From NCBI RefSeq assembly GCF_027580225.2, contig NW_027395284.1:1445478-1509477 (forward strand): DNA of 64,000 nt, read 5' to 3'. Source of the DNA: Misgurnus anguillicaudatus (taxonomy: Eukaryota > Chordata > Actinopteri > Cypriniformes > Cobitidae). Below the pieces are notes generated by a model, which was not told the origin of the DNA, did no database searches, and saw only the letters and a program-made list of their open reading frames with translations. The position numbers were made by a program, and so were the translations under genes. Positions 1 through 13,197 of this stretch are shown here, piece after piece (position 1 is the first letter of the stretch; the number at the start of each line of letters is the position of its first letter).

Positions 1-2154
1 CACAGTGATTACTGTCCCCATTTATCAGCTCAAACATTTCTATTTGTAGTTTTTGAGCTTTGACATTGTGCACCGGTTGACACACACTATCAGAGCTCTG
101 TGTTAAATCCCTCACGACCGAGCCGAGAACATAAACCACAGGAGAAAATTTAATTGAGTTTACTTTCCATCTGCCTCTGAGCCTTCATAAAGGGGGAAAT
201 TGGGATTTTCCCCCATCCATGTAAAATAACATCAAACCTCTCCAAAAGTATTAAAACACAAAAGCAAGTTCAAATCAAAGCCACTGAAATGATTATTACA
301 CTCTGGCATCTACGAAACGATGCTACAAGAACTAAACTCGCAACTTCAAAGGGATATTCATTATTTCTTCTGCTTACAGCAGCACCCTTACATTTCCCCG
401 GCTCGTACAGAGCCCTCGTTCCACTCGTTTTTGGTTCGGCAAAGTAAACACATCACCCGTAATAACCTCCACGGGGAGAGTCGCCTGCCCTCGTAAGGGC
501 AAAGCTGATTTCATCAGCGCTACATCAAAATTGAAATGCCAATTCCAATTTGGGTGCGGTAATTATAACTGACCTGTTTCACCAAACCGAATTTAAAACT
601 GCAAGTGTATTAAAAACATGGCCAGTGGAACTTAAAAAGCAATAATAGAAATGCAGTGATCTTAACTCAGCACGATGATACAGAAACCCTGAGCTGCATA
701 CAAGGACAATCGTGATGGGGAAGATAATAATGGCGATATAAATCTCTAGGGCAACAGTTAGGTTACCTGTCTGCAATTATTTAACCCTAATTTTTCAACT
801 CCAGAAACCTTTCTCCATTAAGGTGGCTTCTGGTGTCATGTTCCGTCGCAGGTAAGGTTAAATGCTTCTAAATTTTAACAAAACATTTGCGAAACAACTC
901 CAGACATTTGATGCATAACCTAAAAAATATCACCATAATGTAAAATGTTACATGTGCACTGTGATTACAGTTGCGTCATTACCATGGCAACTGATGTAGA
1001 TATCCCAGACATCTATTACACCCTCTTAACAAACTAATTTGATTTCAAAACGTAAAATGTCAGTGCAAACAAGCCTATACAGATATGACTAAAACACTGG
1101 GACTGGGTTCAGTGTGAACAATACCCCAGAGACAAATCAATATGCAAAGTTTTGCATCGCTTTGAAGGTTGAAGTGCTTTATCATTAAAGTCCCCCGCTC
1201 ACTGTAAACAACCTCCTGAAGCAAGATTGAAATAGAAGGGCCCATTACTTTCTCCCCAGACACATAGAGTACACGTTGTCAAACCAACCACAATTATTAA
1301 TACCCTGTAGCTCATATTTTAAAGCATACACCTGAACTTCAGCACATATACCTATTCTTCTCCTGTCTGCTCAGTTAAATCTATACGTGCAAGTGTGCTT
1401 TGAAGTAAACCACTCGCTGATGGGCGTTGACCAGGGTGGCACCTGTCAGACCCAAATATGTGAGGAAGGAGGCTTGGAAAGCTGAAGGCATGGCTGGGTA
1501 CCAACGCACTCACATCCTCTGTTTATCTGTGCTGGTCACATACTGTATCACCGTCACACTTCAGCAGTAAGTTTTCAGTACTATAGACTGACACACAAGC
1601 CCTGCAATTTTCTTCTTCTATCAATGAGATCCCATTTGTTTTGAATAAAGTAATGACCGTTCATGTCCACTGGTAATGTTTTTCATGCATCATGCCTGCA
1701 CTTTAGTGGTTAATTACATACAGTACAGTTATACACTAATGATTATTAGTTTGATTTATATAGCATCTGTCCTTGCTTAAGGAAGGGGTCCACAACAGGG
1801 GGTCAGTGCCGGTTCTGCAGGGGGTCTGCCAATTATGGTTTTATGGTTTTAACTATAAAACATTAAACTATGCAATAAATAAATAAATACAATATTATGT
1901 TAACTAGCTGTGACATCGGTGGAAATCAAACTTAAATAAAACTTTTTTTAAATAACTATGGCTTACAGTCAGATACAGCCTTACACATGATCCAGAATCG
2001 GATACTGAGTCAGTAATTGATCAACAGGAACAACAGCAACGATTACAGCTGGAAGTCTCTATTTGGTAATTAATCCTTATTTGTTTATCCGCTATTTTAT
2101 TAAAAATGTTTTTTTTTTTGCATTTGCCCGTTTTAAAGGAGTAAATGTGCAGTG
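1..2154. other. Gene-free stretch, no assignable feature
   Basis: AT-rich single-copy-looking DNA. The open frames are short (70 codons or fewer), lack splice-site context and resemble no family I know. A stretch around 1780-1830 (runs of GGGG with TCTGC) may be the worn end of a repeat, but I could not find a partner for it. Nothing else can be supported. Confidence 0.5.
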
Positions 2155-4050
2155 CCGTAGATGTCTACACGGAATTTTTAATATTTAATATTTTAAATGA
2201 TAAGCCGGGTCCGGGTCGGGTCTCAATCTATTACTTCGGGTTCCGGGTCTGTTTAACATTGTGGGTAATACAGGTCGATATAGGTCGATCGGACTCGGAG
2301 AACACACACTCACATTTAAATAAAATATTTCAAAAACTGCAACAAAAACTTAGATGAACTGTCGCATACATTTTTTCTATGACGCTAAAATTGCGTTAAA
2401 AAGTTTATATTTGGTTGCTCCAACCAGGCAGCTAACGCGCATGTGCTCTTTTAAAGGGATAGTTCGGCCAAAAACGATATTAAACCCATGATTTACTCAC
2501 CCCCAAGCTGTCCGAGTTGCATATATCCATCGTTTTTCAGACAAACACATTTTCGGATATTTTAGAAAATATTTTAGATTTTTCTGTTGATTAAATGTAA
2601 TGTTACGGGGTCCAGCAATAGTCCACAACCTTCAAGTCCAAAAAAAGTGCGTCCATGCTTCACAAATTAAATCCAAACGGCTCCAGGATGATAAACAAAG
2701 GCCTTCTGTGGGTAATCCGTGCGGTGTTGTTGTAGAAATATCCATATTTAAAATGTTATTAACGTAATTTACTACCTTCCGGTAGCGCCACCATCTTAGA
2801 CTCAGGAGAGAGTATTAGCGTAGTCTACGCACTTTTCTTAGTGACGTATGACAAATTCGGAGGGCGGGGGGACAGTGCAGCAGAAGAGAAACTATGTACG
2901 CTGCGTAAGCTCTCATCCTGAATGCGGATGACTCCATGATGGCGGCGCTACCGGAAGGAAGTTAGTTACGTTAATAACATTTTAAATATGGATATTTCTA
3001 CAACAACACCGCACGGATTACCCACAGAAGACCTTTGTTTATCATCCTGGAGCCGTTTGGATTTAATTTGTGAAGGATGGACGCACTTTTTTTGGACTTG
3101 AAGGTCGTGGACTATTGCTGGACCCCGTAACATTACATTTAATCAACAGAAAGATCTAAAATATTTTCTAAAATATCCGAAAATGTGTTTGTCTGAAAAA
3201 CGATGGACATATGCAGCTCGGACAGCTTGGGGGTGAGTAAATCATGGGTTTAATATCGTTTTTGCCCGAACTATCCCTTTAATGTTTCTCTGGCTACCAG
3301 TCAGGAGCTTCTGCAGTGAGACGCAATGACTTTACCTTTGACAATTGGCTCTTTTATTTAGAAGGCGGGTTTTGCCATACCGCGCATTTTGCACTGACTT
3401 CTCTACTTTTTATAATAATATTATAAATTGACCGTCTTGCTGTTATATCTAAAGTTTTCGCGACTCTGCTCAAAGAGCACAGAGATGATAGCAAAGAAGT
3501 AAAGCTAACGAAAGCAGCCATGGCACTGAACGAGCAATCGTTATTATAATCCAAATGGGCAAACATTATTAAGCAAGTTGACCCGATACACAACAAATGT
3601 AAACCTGCATTATTAATCATCATGACTGTAAAGTGGACTTTTAAAGCTGGAATAAGCATTGAACATTTCAATCGTCAAGAGAGGAATAACATGGATGGAA
3701 CTTTCTTGGAAATAAGGATTGTGCATCACACAGTCAGGTAAGGAGGGAGAAGACTAACTTCTATGGGTAAGACAAAAAGTTTAATTTTCGCTACTTGTTT
3801 ATTGACGTATTAATAACATTTAACTAAAGAATATTTGCCGGTCGGGTCTGTGTCTTCCCGGATGGGTTCAGGTCCAGATTTTAAATAATAGACGGGTCCG
3901 CGTCGGATCCGGGTCCAGCTTTTAAATAATAGACGGGTCCGGGTCGGTTCCGGGTCCAGCTTTCAAATCAACAGACGGGTCCGGGTCAGTTCAGTGTAGC
4001 ACATTTACGGGTCTGATCGGGTAATTTTTGGACCCGTGTAGACCTCTAAA
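2155..4050. mobile_element. hAT-like element with CGGGTCCGGGTC-rich subterminal repeats, interrupted by a foldback
   Basis: The ends are an imperfect inverted repeat: TAGATGTCTACACGG on the left and the complement of TAGAGGTCTACACGG on the right. They are flanked by near-identical 8-base duplications (GTGCAGTG at 2147-2154, GTGCAGTA at 4051-4058), the length made by hAT transposases. The interior near both ends is rich in GGGTCCGGGTC words. At 3838-4000 these form about three tandem units of roughly 50 bases, each joined by an AGCTTTTAAATAATA-like spacer. No transposase frame is visible, so it is probably non-autonomous. A separate foldback element sits inside it at 2453-3282. Confidence 0.6.
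2453..3282. mobile_element. Long foldback element, two arms of about 343 bp around a 142-bp loop
   Basis: The left arm (2453-2795) and right arm (2938-3282) are almost exact reverse complements, from the terminal AAAGGGATAGTTCGG through to CTACCGGAAGG. The centre (about 2796-2937) is unique. No transposase frame is seen. The terminal word AAAGGGATAGTTC is shared with the element at 34706-35033, so the two probably use related transposases. It is nested in the hAT-like element and is therefore the younger insertion. Confidence 0.8.
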
Positions 4051-4240
4051 GTGCAGTACGATGCCAACTAAGGTGGAAAATGTTTGCTGTTGTTCGTATT
4101 GTTTACATGCACGTATGCACTGATTGCAAACAAAACATATGAGATTTTGATTTACTTATGCCTGTGGTTGCGACTCCTAAAGTTGGGACCGCTCCATCAG
4201 TTGTAAACAAGTGGCGAATTCGGCGTCAAACTGAGCCTGG

Positions 4241-4673
4241 AAGTGTTGTAGTTTTCGAGACCACTTTTTAAAGGTCTTGGTCTCTTCTTGGAATCGACCG
4301 CATTTTCTCGTCTCGGTCTCAGACAAAGAGGACTTGGAATTTTATTTCAAGACCGGTCAAGACCACAACTGATGGCACATCACAAATTTATTTTTTATCA
4401 TTAATTTTATGCAGTTTATTCAGGTTTGGCATATGATGTTGGGATTGTTTAAGCATTGTTTAAGTTTAATCTCCCAATGACAATTTTTCTACTTTTATTA
4501 CTAAAACACCTGCATTGTGTTAAGTGAATGCCAAGCCAGGGAAAGACAGTTCAGTATAAAGGGTTAAGTTGATTTCAGCTCTTTAGTGTTTGTTCACTTT
4601 TATTTGCTTATAGACAAAGATAAATTCCCACATATCTGCAATGCCTTTGATTATTTTATCAACTGTTCTGATG

Positions 4674-4740
<67 letters not shown>

Positions 4741-4950
4741 AGAAGTGCCTAATCATATGCATATGCCACATTTTATCATAAGTGTTTTAATGCAGTGACT
4801 TGCACTGGTCTTGATCTTGACTTGGTCTCAGCCTGTCTTGGTCTTGACTTGGTCTCGACCCTTTAAAGTCTTGGTCTTGTCTCGGTCTCGGCCTGTCTTG
4901 GTATTGGTCATGACTTGGTCTTGGTTTAGGTGGTCTTGACTACAACACTA
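4241..4950. mobile_element. hAT-like non-autonomous element with perfect 8-bp target duplication
   Basis: The 5' end AAGTGTTGTAGT and 3' end ACTACAACACTA are inverted repeats. A perfect 8-base duplication GAGCCTGG flanks the element at 4233-4240 and 4951-4958, the classical hAT signature. The interior carries subterminal minisatellite-like words built from CTTGGTCTTGACTTGGTCTC (4805-4930) and related complementary words at 4255-4370. A CA microsatellite lies in the centre. There is no transposase frame. Confidence 0.75.
4675..4736. repeat. (CA)n microsatellite
   Basis: About 30 uninterrupted CA units, lying inside the hAT-like element at 4241-4950. Apparent open frames across it on both strands encode only Thr-His or Cys-Val repeats and are not genes. 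Confidence 0.95.
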
Positions 4951-4958
4951 GAGCCTGG

Positions 4959-6065
4959 TTTGTAAAGCAATTCTCTCCAAAATGCAGCCAGGAAACAACC
5001 ATAAACCCATTTGCAATTACGTTGCTGTCCGGGAAAAACAAACTGCATGCACTGTTGTCTTAAGACAGGGAAAGCTAAATAAGGTTTTCTTCTCTTTACA
5101 TCCAAAAACCAATTTCTTATGTAAACCATCTTGATAAAACAAAGTTGTTGCGTGCTGTGCAGTGATACCGGTGACTTCTACTCGACGCAGCAATGCTAAT
5201 GCTCGTTCTCGCTCTCACTTGACGTGTACGGCAGGCGTGTTTTTCTAGGGGTAAAGGCCCATAAAAGGAATATGGGGTCAATCAGTTGTAACGGACACCC
5301 CGGTTTGAAAAAAAAAACTTTCTGAAACTTGTAGGAAAAAGGAGGCATGAGTTTGGCTCAGAAATACTCCGTCACAAGCTCAACTGCTTTTTTGAAACTT
5401 TGCTTATGTTTAGCATGAGGGTTACAACTCTTAAACTGTGTTAATAAGTCAGAATGCATGAAATAGCATCACCCCCCCTTGAAATTATGTAATCAATACA
5501 TTGAATATATTAATTCATTTTAATAATTAACAAAGTTTTCACAGCGTACGAGCGAGTAGATCAGTCCTTGAAGCTGGCTCGGGTCTACATGTACATGGCA
5601 GGAAAATATTCCATTAGGGCCGAGTCATGGGGGCAGGGCTGCTTGTGCGCTGCTGCTAATGTACTGAGCTCAGATGCCCTGGGTGATACAGCCAGTCAAT
5701 GTAATTCACGGTCACTGAGGAGTCTGGGAAAAGGAGGGGCTGTTTGCTGCCTGGTGCCTGCCAGCTTGCATGCTTTGATCACCTCCAAAGCCAACTATGG
5801 TTCTCAGAGCGTCCCCGATTCACTGGTCCAGCCAACTCCCATGTCACCCCCCCAGAGGCAGAACTAAGGATTCCTGCTGTGCACTGCTTGTGGTAGGACA
5901 CATGCAGAAGCCATAACACCACGGTTTCTCTAAGGTGAAATGCTCTGTGTTTTGGCTGATTATTGGTGCAATATATATTCATGTTCCATTACCACCCTTT
6001 CAAAAATTAACCATGGTTTTACTACAGTTAAAACAACAACAAAAACAATGGTTACCACGCAACAT
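4959..6065. other. Gene-free stretch, possible worn repeat at 5280-5470
   Basis: No gene signal. The segment 5280-5470 (GGTTTGAAAAAA, GTTTGGCTCAGAAATAC, TTAGCATGAGGGTTACAACTC) looks like a cyprinid interspersed repeat I have seen before, but no ends can be defined here. A 99-codon frame at 5568-5867 has no recognisable domain. Confidence 0.35.
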
Positions 6066-6583
6066 GATCTCATAAAGTTCAGTGGGATAGTCACTGAATT
6101 TTTTGCTCATTTTTCCGTGGCATTCTCACGGATCTTCACATTTTTTCGTGGCCCTGCTACGGACTGTCTTTTTCCGTGGCATTCTCACGGATTGGTTACT
6201 CAACTGCTTTTTCCTATTTTTAAACCATTTTCGCTTCGGTTTAGGGTTAGATTTGGTGTTTGCATTAGTATGTCACTTTAACAATTGGTTTATACTATTT
6301 TTCTGCTTTATTATTTTATATTTACTAAACTTTAAACAATTGTTGCCTGGCGTTGGGGTTAGAGTTGGGTTTGGGTAAGGATGTCATTTTATGTAAATCT
6401 AACTCTAAACCGAAGTGAAAATGGTAAGAAAATAGGACAAAACAGTTGAGTAACCAATCCATGAGAATGCCACGGAAAAAGACAGTCCGTAGCAGGGCCA
6501 CAGAAAAATGCGGAGATCCGTGAGAATGCCATGGAAAAATGAGCAAAAAATTTTGTGACTATGCCACGGAAATAAAAAACTTG
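6066..6583. mobile_element. GATCTC foldback family, copy 1
   Basis: Arms of about 180 bp (6066-6255 and 6398-6583) are inverted copies. Each arm contains smaller hairpins of the form CCGTGG...CTCACGGA, so it is a hairpin made of hairpins. The inner part carries CGGTTTAGGGTTAGATTT. Two diverged relatives lie at 31835-32338 and 50321-51951 and share the order of modules. The repeated frames seen here on both strands are a by-product of the inverted arms, not coding sequence. Confidence 0.65.
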
Positions 6584-6763
6584 GTTACTACACTTTTACC
6601 ACAAAATAAAAACATTAATTATGTTTACATGAGTTAAAAGTGAATCACATCAAAGCCTTATCAAATGTGTTTTTTACATTTTCTCAAAAAGAGCTACAAT
6701 AATCCAGCATGTAAACATATAATTAAAACTTTTGTTACTACTGACTATTGTTTGGCTATGACT

Positions 6764-6993
6764 AAGGGACAGTTTCCCAGACAGGGTTTAGATTAATCCA
6801 AGACTAGGCCTTAGTTATATTAGGATATTTAAGTCGTTTTTAAAAGCAAACCTTACAAAAAACATTACAGGTTCATCTTGAGACAAAACAACAGCACTGA
6901 TATATGTCAATGCAAAGTGTTTTTGAATTAAGGCAGCTTAAATATGCATTTTAATTTGGGACTAGGATAAACCCTGTTCGGGAAACCACCACT
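6764..6993. mobile_element. MITE, GGGACAGTTTCCC-ended, copy 1
   Basis: The ends AAGGGACAGTTTCCCAGACA and CGGGAAACCACC are inverted relative to each other, next to the conserved words GATTAATCCAAGACTAGGCC and GGGACTAGGATAAACCCTG. The same element, in the opposite orientation, is at 62507-62746. No coding capacity. Confidence 0.65.
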
Positions 6994-9900
6994 ATATTAG
7001 CTTTACATGTCAACTTTTTTTACTAATCCTAACCCCTAACCATCTACTTATACTTTAATGAGAGATAGTTGACATGTGGTTGCTAATTTATTTATAGTTA
7101 GTCCAGTTAAGACATTCTACTATCGAAATAAAGTGTAACCTTACATTATTTTTGCATCATTAGTAAACATATACCTGGTAAAACTGCAGATGACATCTAA
7201 GGTTGGCAGCACTGATGACGTAGCTACACCCTAATTTACGTTAAAATCTGGCTCGCACTCAAATCATCACATTCAATTTGAATGTGACTGAAAGAGGGTG
7301 TCTGGGGGGAGTCCATTTATTTCCACCAGTTTGACCCACTTAAGCTCATTTGCAGACCGGTTGCTAGATAATAGGGTATCCACTATCTCATTGACAAGGT
7401 AGCGCGCTAAAACACCAGCTTACACCAGCATGGTCTATTTGGTGATGCTGTTTCACCAATGAACTCTTGCTGGTAAAGACATGTCCTCAATTTCAGAAAT
7501 TATCCTTGTGAATAAAGTGAATATGTGATGTAAAACAAGTCAGTTCAGTTTTATGTTTTATATTTTATACCAACCTCTAGATCAGATGATGAAATTGCTG
7601 TATTCTTATGTACGGTTTTCACGTAACTTTGAGCTTTTCTAGAACAGTCTGTCCCTACGTGTTGCAGTTTGCTGCAAGACATGGCCTCTACCTTTGCCCT
7701 TTCAAAAAGAAAGGAAAGCAGGATAAAGGTGTAAATGTTAGTCTGTTAAAAGCATATTCATGTAAAAGAAGTTGGAGTATGTGTAAGTAAAGAGGAAAGC
7801 TGAATAAAACTACTGTAAATGTAAGTTACGGTAAGGTAATTGGACTATACGGTGTGAAGAAACTTCAAGGGCAACAAACAGTTTGGCTTTTAATACTACT
7901 CTCCAGACAATGGCTAAAGATGACTTCCTTGCAATCATGTGGAGTGTGTCAGTGTAAGAAAAACTGTTTGTGATTGTAAGATGGAGAGATCATCATAACC
8001 AAGTACTCATCATGTTCCTGTTAGATCACTTGAAATCATGGCCTGTGATTTACTGCTGAAGGACCAGCCTGTGTAAACCGTCCCACTGGGACTCAGCATC
8101 TGTCCCAATCAAATAGCAATCAAACTCAGAGACTGAACATCCCTCTCCAAACTCTCACTCAACTACGCCTGACAGAAAAGTCCAACAGCACACAAACAAG
8201 AAAAAGTGTCCCTGTGGGCCATATCTTAAAAAGTCTAGTTGGTAAAAAGTGAGCAGAAATAGAACAAAGTAAAGAAAATATATGATAATATCCCAAAACA
8301 AACTTTCTACTTCCCCGGCTTTGTTATCTGTAGCAAGAAAACAGCTTTGAGTGGTTAGATTTGTTTGTTCAATTCAGAATGACCACCAAACAGGCAAACG
8401 TTGTCCTTTCTTTCTGTTTCTAGATGGCACACCTTTCTCTTTCTTATTTGCCATCTTGACAGCTTCAATTGGTTTTGTGTGCAACCTTCCTGAAGGTGAG
8501 GTCCTATTAGTTTCATCATTGGCTATTCATGTAGGGTTCAAGCTTCAATCAGCTGGCTGGTAACAGAGCTGCAGAAGCCCATATTGGGATTGACAGGCCT
8601 AGCCCCGGGGACGAGGTCACACCGGTTTTCAGGTTATTGTGTTTTCAGAGCACATTGCTCTGGGTGTCTGTTACTAATGGGGGCATCTTTTCATACGACC
8701 TCAGTATTCTCAATAGCATAATCTTGGTTATGGTATACATCTGTCTCACAGCTGCTTTAGTAGGTGATTTCAAATGCATACTTCCTAGCAAATAAGATGG
8801 TGGAGCATGACTCCTAAGCTTTTTTATTCTGTGACCCATTTTTTAGGATCTTAAATGATTGCATACGCACACCTCTGTCTTAATACAAGAAAGATTAAAG
8901 TTTAAAGTTAATTTTAGCTTCGCACAAATAAGCAGTAGGGTTTTACGGCACTCAGTCAATGACAGTTCTTTGTGTTCAAGTATAGAAGCTTGCACAGTCA
9001 CGTTTTAGCCTACATTTCTTTAAATATTTTAAGAAGCTGCATATATAATATATAGGTCTAGCCTACAGCTATAAACTTCCTGATACAGAGACTATAAAAA
9101 GGTTATAATATAAAAAAATCCAACCTTAAAAAAGATACATGCTGTAGAAATCTCTCACAATCTGTAGTTCTGGCATGTGGGGTCACGACCACCCAAAAAT
9201 CAGACATAGTGCACTCCAAGCTGATCTCACTCAGAGGAAAGGTTAAGAAACAATGGCTGCCATCAGACTCAATTTATCTCTATTTTAATGGCAGCTTCAA
9301 CAACTTGACAACTGCCATATTGAGGGTCAAAAGTGAAAACTATCCCCAGCTTTGTCTGTTAAGCAGTCTGGCAGCTGAAGTATCTGAGGCTGGAGTAAAT
9401 TGTGAAAAATCTCAACCCTGACAGGTTGTTGAAAAAGAAGGTCTGTTCTGGATAAATGTGGTGACATTTCATTTCTGCCTTCAGAGCTCCGGAGTTCTGA
9501 GAGTGTCTCCGAGTGTAATAAAAAAAGTCACATGATGCTAAATTTAGTGTGAAGAATACAGTGGGCCTGCGGGGCACAATAGAGCAGCAAAACCAAACCT
9601 TTGCAAAGCAAGCCAAAGTTTGCTTGAAATGACATTACAGCAATGAAACATTTCTTAAAACATTGTTTTTCAAAAACAATAAAAAGCATATGAAGAGATC
9701 AGATGCAAAACCCACTCAGTGCGTCTGACATGTTTCTTGTAAATGAGACTTTTTATCAGGTTTAGGTTCCGTAATTTAAACTTCAATGGCAATGAAAAGG
9801 TTATAAGTCAGTAATTGAAACGCATTATTTTCACAAAATGTCACTTTAGTCATTTAATTGGTATTTAACAAATTTAACAAGTCTTCAGCTGCAAAACCGT

Positions 9901-10015
9901 AAGTACATGCATAAATGTTCAATTTTAAAAAAGTCTTCAGATACTCTTCACTGTCTTTTCTGAATAAAGGTAAAAGGCTTAAATTTGGTCAATATCCTCA
10001 TATTTTTTTTACTTC
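6994..10015. other. Gene-free stretch with small repeat scraps
   Basis: No gene signal. A short piece around 7405-7470 (ACACCAGCTTACACCAGCATGG) resembles the inner tandem words of the MITE at 38252-38470. The remaining sequence has only short unsupported frames. Confidence 0.4.
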
Positions 10016-10636
10016 TTTTAAAAGGACACTTCACTTTTTTTGAAATTATGCTAATTTTCCAGCTCCCTAAGAGTTAAACATTTGATTTTTACCATTTTGA
10101 AATCCATTCAGCTGACCTCCGGATCTGAGCTACCACTTTTAGCATAGCTTAGCACAATCCATTGAATCTGATTAGACCGTTAGCATCGCTAATCAAGGAC
10201 TTTGCCGCCGTAACATGGCTGCAGGAGACACAATGATATTACCTAGTCCCCAAAAATAGTCCCCTGCTATTGAAAGTTACTAAGGGGACTATTTTCAGCT
10301 GTTGCGTAATATCATTGCGCCTACCGCAGCCATGTCACTACAGCAAAGTCCTTGATTATTACGCCAGAATGAGAGTATAGTTCCTAGACATAGGCTGCCT
10401 AGAAAATCACAACTTTTAATTTTCTGTCAGTCTAAGTACACGATGTAACTACAGAAGAGTCAAGTTTTAAATATATTAAAAAATATCGAAACTCTTTAGT
10501 TATTGTTGAGCGCCCTGCTAATGGTCTAATCAGATTCTATGGAGATTGGCTGAATGGATTCCAAAAAAGTAAAAATCAAATGTTTAACTCTAGGGGAGCT
10601 GGAAAATAAGCATATTTTCAAAAAAAGTGGAGTGTT
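10016..10636. mobile_element. Foldback element with AGCTCCCTAAGAGTTAAAC arms, copy 1
   Basis: The left arm (10016-10200) and right arm (about 10490-10636) are inverted copies built from TTCCAGCTCCC, GTTAAACATTTGATTTTTAC and CCATTCAGCTGA. The centre contains a second inverted pair around CATGGCTGC. A shorter copy occurs at 30985-31463. No open frame of note. Confidence 0.65.
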
Positions 10637-13105
10637 ATTTAATATAACTGACTTTAACTGGGTAATAAACTCTTGCACCTTGATTTACTGTTTGTGCCAT
10701 TGTTCATCCTATTCTTCATCTGTGCAGGTTTTGGCTGAATAATGGACATGGTGTTTCAGATTTTGCCATCAAACTAGTATTTCTAAATGGTCTGGATAAA
10801 GCGTATTTGAAGCGAAAGTATTTGATGAACTTATAATACAGGCAAAGAGCATTCGATCAATATCATCATCTCATTTTTGACAGAGATGGCGTTTAGCAGT
10901 TTTTGCATCTGAACTCTTATTATGAAACTGAAAATGCTGGAAACAACATTTGCAGAAACAGAATATTAAAATACTCTAAAAAACTAGATGCAGCACTTTA
11001 GGGGTTATTATGGCATAAAAATATTGACTAACCGTGAATTAAACATCGCTGTAAACAAGGTAAAAGAGAGTAAAAACTGAAATAAAAGATCCAAGGACAA
11101 AAACACCCCCGTAAAAATTGACTTTCTGTTGTTATTGTTATGCTCCTTATTTTACTTATCCTAACTGTGTGTTGTGGTATTCAGTGTACCATAATAATCT
11201 CTCTTTAAAAAACACAGTACACAAGTTACCACAACTAGCTTTCAAACATAAACAGTTTATGCCACAGGTTAACTTGTATAGTAGACAAGTGACAAGAAAT
11301 AAACACTGAAGCCAAATGGGAAAATAAGATAACAGTAGACTTATCCTCAAATGGCATGCCCACATAACGCCAAGTTTTTGATCAACTAATCTGATTGGCT
11401 CAACTTTACTCAACTGTTTTTTAATGTAATATACTTAATATTTACTGTATACTATACTGTACTATTATGTACATTTTTGTATCCCACCCTTAAATGCTTT
11501 GTAACAACACAACAACAACGTAGTTTACTGATTAACCACCTCAGTATGATGCATAGTAGGAAAAACAAACTACCTAGTCAAGACTGTTTACCAAAAACAT
11601 CTTCGAACATTCATCATTTGTTGCCGTTGGTTCATCAATATAGTTGATGATGTCATGTGACAGGTGGCGTACTAAGTTATTAATCTTCTCAAATCAATTT
11701 TATGTCAAATAAATTTTATTTATGTACAAGTTCCCTCTTACTTCCCTCCTCCCAGGGATTCCCAATTAAGGGTCCTAAAGCCCAAGCGCACTTTCATGTA
11801 TGCGCACTTTTCAAAAACAGTGCTTTAATTCTGTTTACAAAGTAAAAGACATAAAATGCACTTTGTATATAGAATGATGGACATAGGATATAGACTTGCG
11901 ACGTTAGTTGTCTAACGATGCTTTTGGGAAATACAGCCCAGAACACAGTAGCTGCAGTCAAAGGGCAATGCAACAATCAAACATGCCATGTAATTTTGCA
12001 TTATCCCTCTCTAAATAACCAAGTGGCCATTACTGCACCTTCACGTAGCTGCCAGTAATTTGAAGTATTAATTACCAAGGGGTGCATGAGGCGCCATGTT
12101 CTCAGTGCAACTATTAACATCAGGTCTGATCACATGTATAACATATAAAACAAACATACAGAGCAGTCGCAACTTCAGAATACAAAGAACGCCATTTTCA
12201 GCAAAGCTGTGTATCATGGCCGTTGCATAAACCAAAATGGAGGGTCTTCCATGACATCAATATTGTAGGCTTGAGAGTTGCGCAACAATGTCTTGCGGTT
12301 CCAGTAAATAATTCATCAGCCAACAACCGTTAGCCTGCCATTATCTATTTAAATCCTAGCGCAATCCCATCCTAAAACCTGCATGTGGTGCTGTCATGGC
12401 CTGGTTGGAAGAGAGGAGAGCAAGCCAGAAAAAAGACAGGAAATTAAATGGAAAGCACGACTACAGCAGGACCATCTTGAATATGCTCCTTTCTATCATA
12501 TTTTTCACCTTCATAGCCTCTCTGTTCCCTTCAATCCTTCATTCATCTACTTCGACGTGTCATCCCTTCATTCTGAATCATTGAGCCAATCTCTCTTCTC
12601 TATTATTCCTCTACCAGCTCCCTTTCATCTTTTATGTCTCACTCACTTCTTTTGCTTTCCCCTTATGTTTTCCCCGTATCTTTCTAATCATCCCTGGAAA
12701 CAGCTGGAGGAGAACCTCCATAATCAGACCTCCATATTAGTTAAATCCAAAAACATCAGAGACAGCCCCAGGTTATTTATTTATTCATTTTTGCCTAAGA
12801 CCACACTGAAAATCTGTTTCTTTATGAGGTTTCAGGCAAGAAATCATAAACTTTTGTATATATTCCAAAACCAGAATAACAAGGAAATCTTATGAGTGAT
12901 CTCATAAGTCTCTCCTGGACATAACTATATATCACCTAAAAGACCAGATTGCCTTTTGTAACCGTATAATCATTATAATCATATTTCTGCGCTACAGCCT
13001 AAAGCTGTATGCATGTGAAGAAAGGTTCAGATTATGGGATCAGAACCGATTTTATAATCACAGTATAATTAGACCATTAAGCATATCAACTTCTAAGTCA
13101 AGTAA

Positions 13106-13107
<2 letters not shown>
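10637..13107. other. Gene-free stretch
   Basis: Nothing assignable. The longest frame (12383-12895, 170 codons, +) has no start context or recognisable domain and is rich in Phe, Leu and Ser from pyrimidine-rich DNA. I do not regard it as a gene. Confidence 0.4.

Positions 13108-13108
<1 letters not shown>

Positions 13109-13194
<86 letters not shown>
13109..13194. repeat. (AT)n microsatellite
   Basis: About 42 uninterrupted AT units. The flanks are unique sequence. Confidence 0.95.

Positions 13195-13197
<3 letters not shown>

Noticed and set aside
4583..4798. Thr-His and Cys-Val repeat proteins
   Set aside because: They are translations of the CA microsatellite.
6103..6546. Similar proteins on both strands (FPWHSHGS...)
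   Set aside because: They are mirror translations of the arms of a foldback element, not a duplicated gene.
12383..12895. 170-codon open frame, plus strand
   Set aside because: Composition follows a pyrimidine-rich stretch, no recognised domain, and no splice or promoter context.
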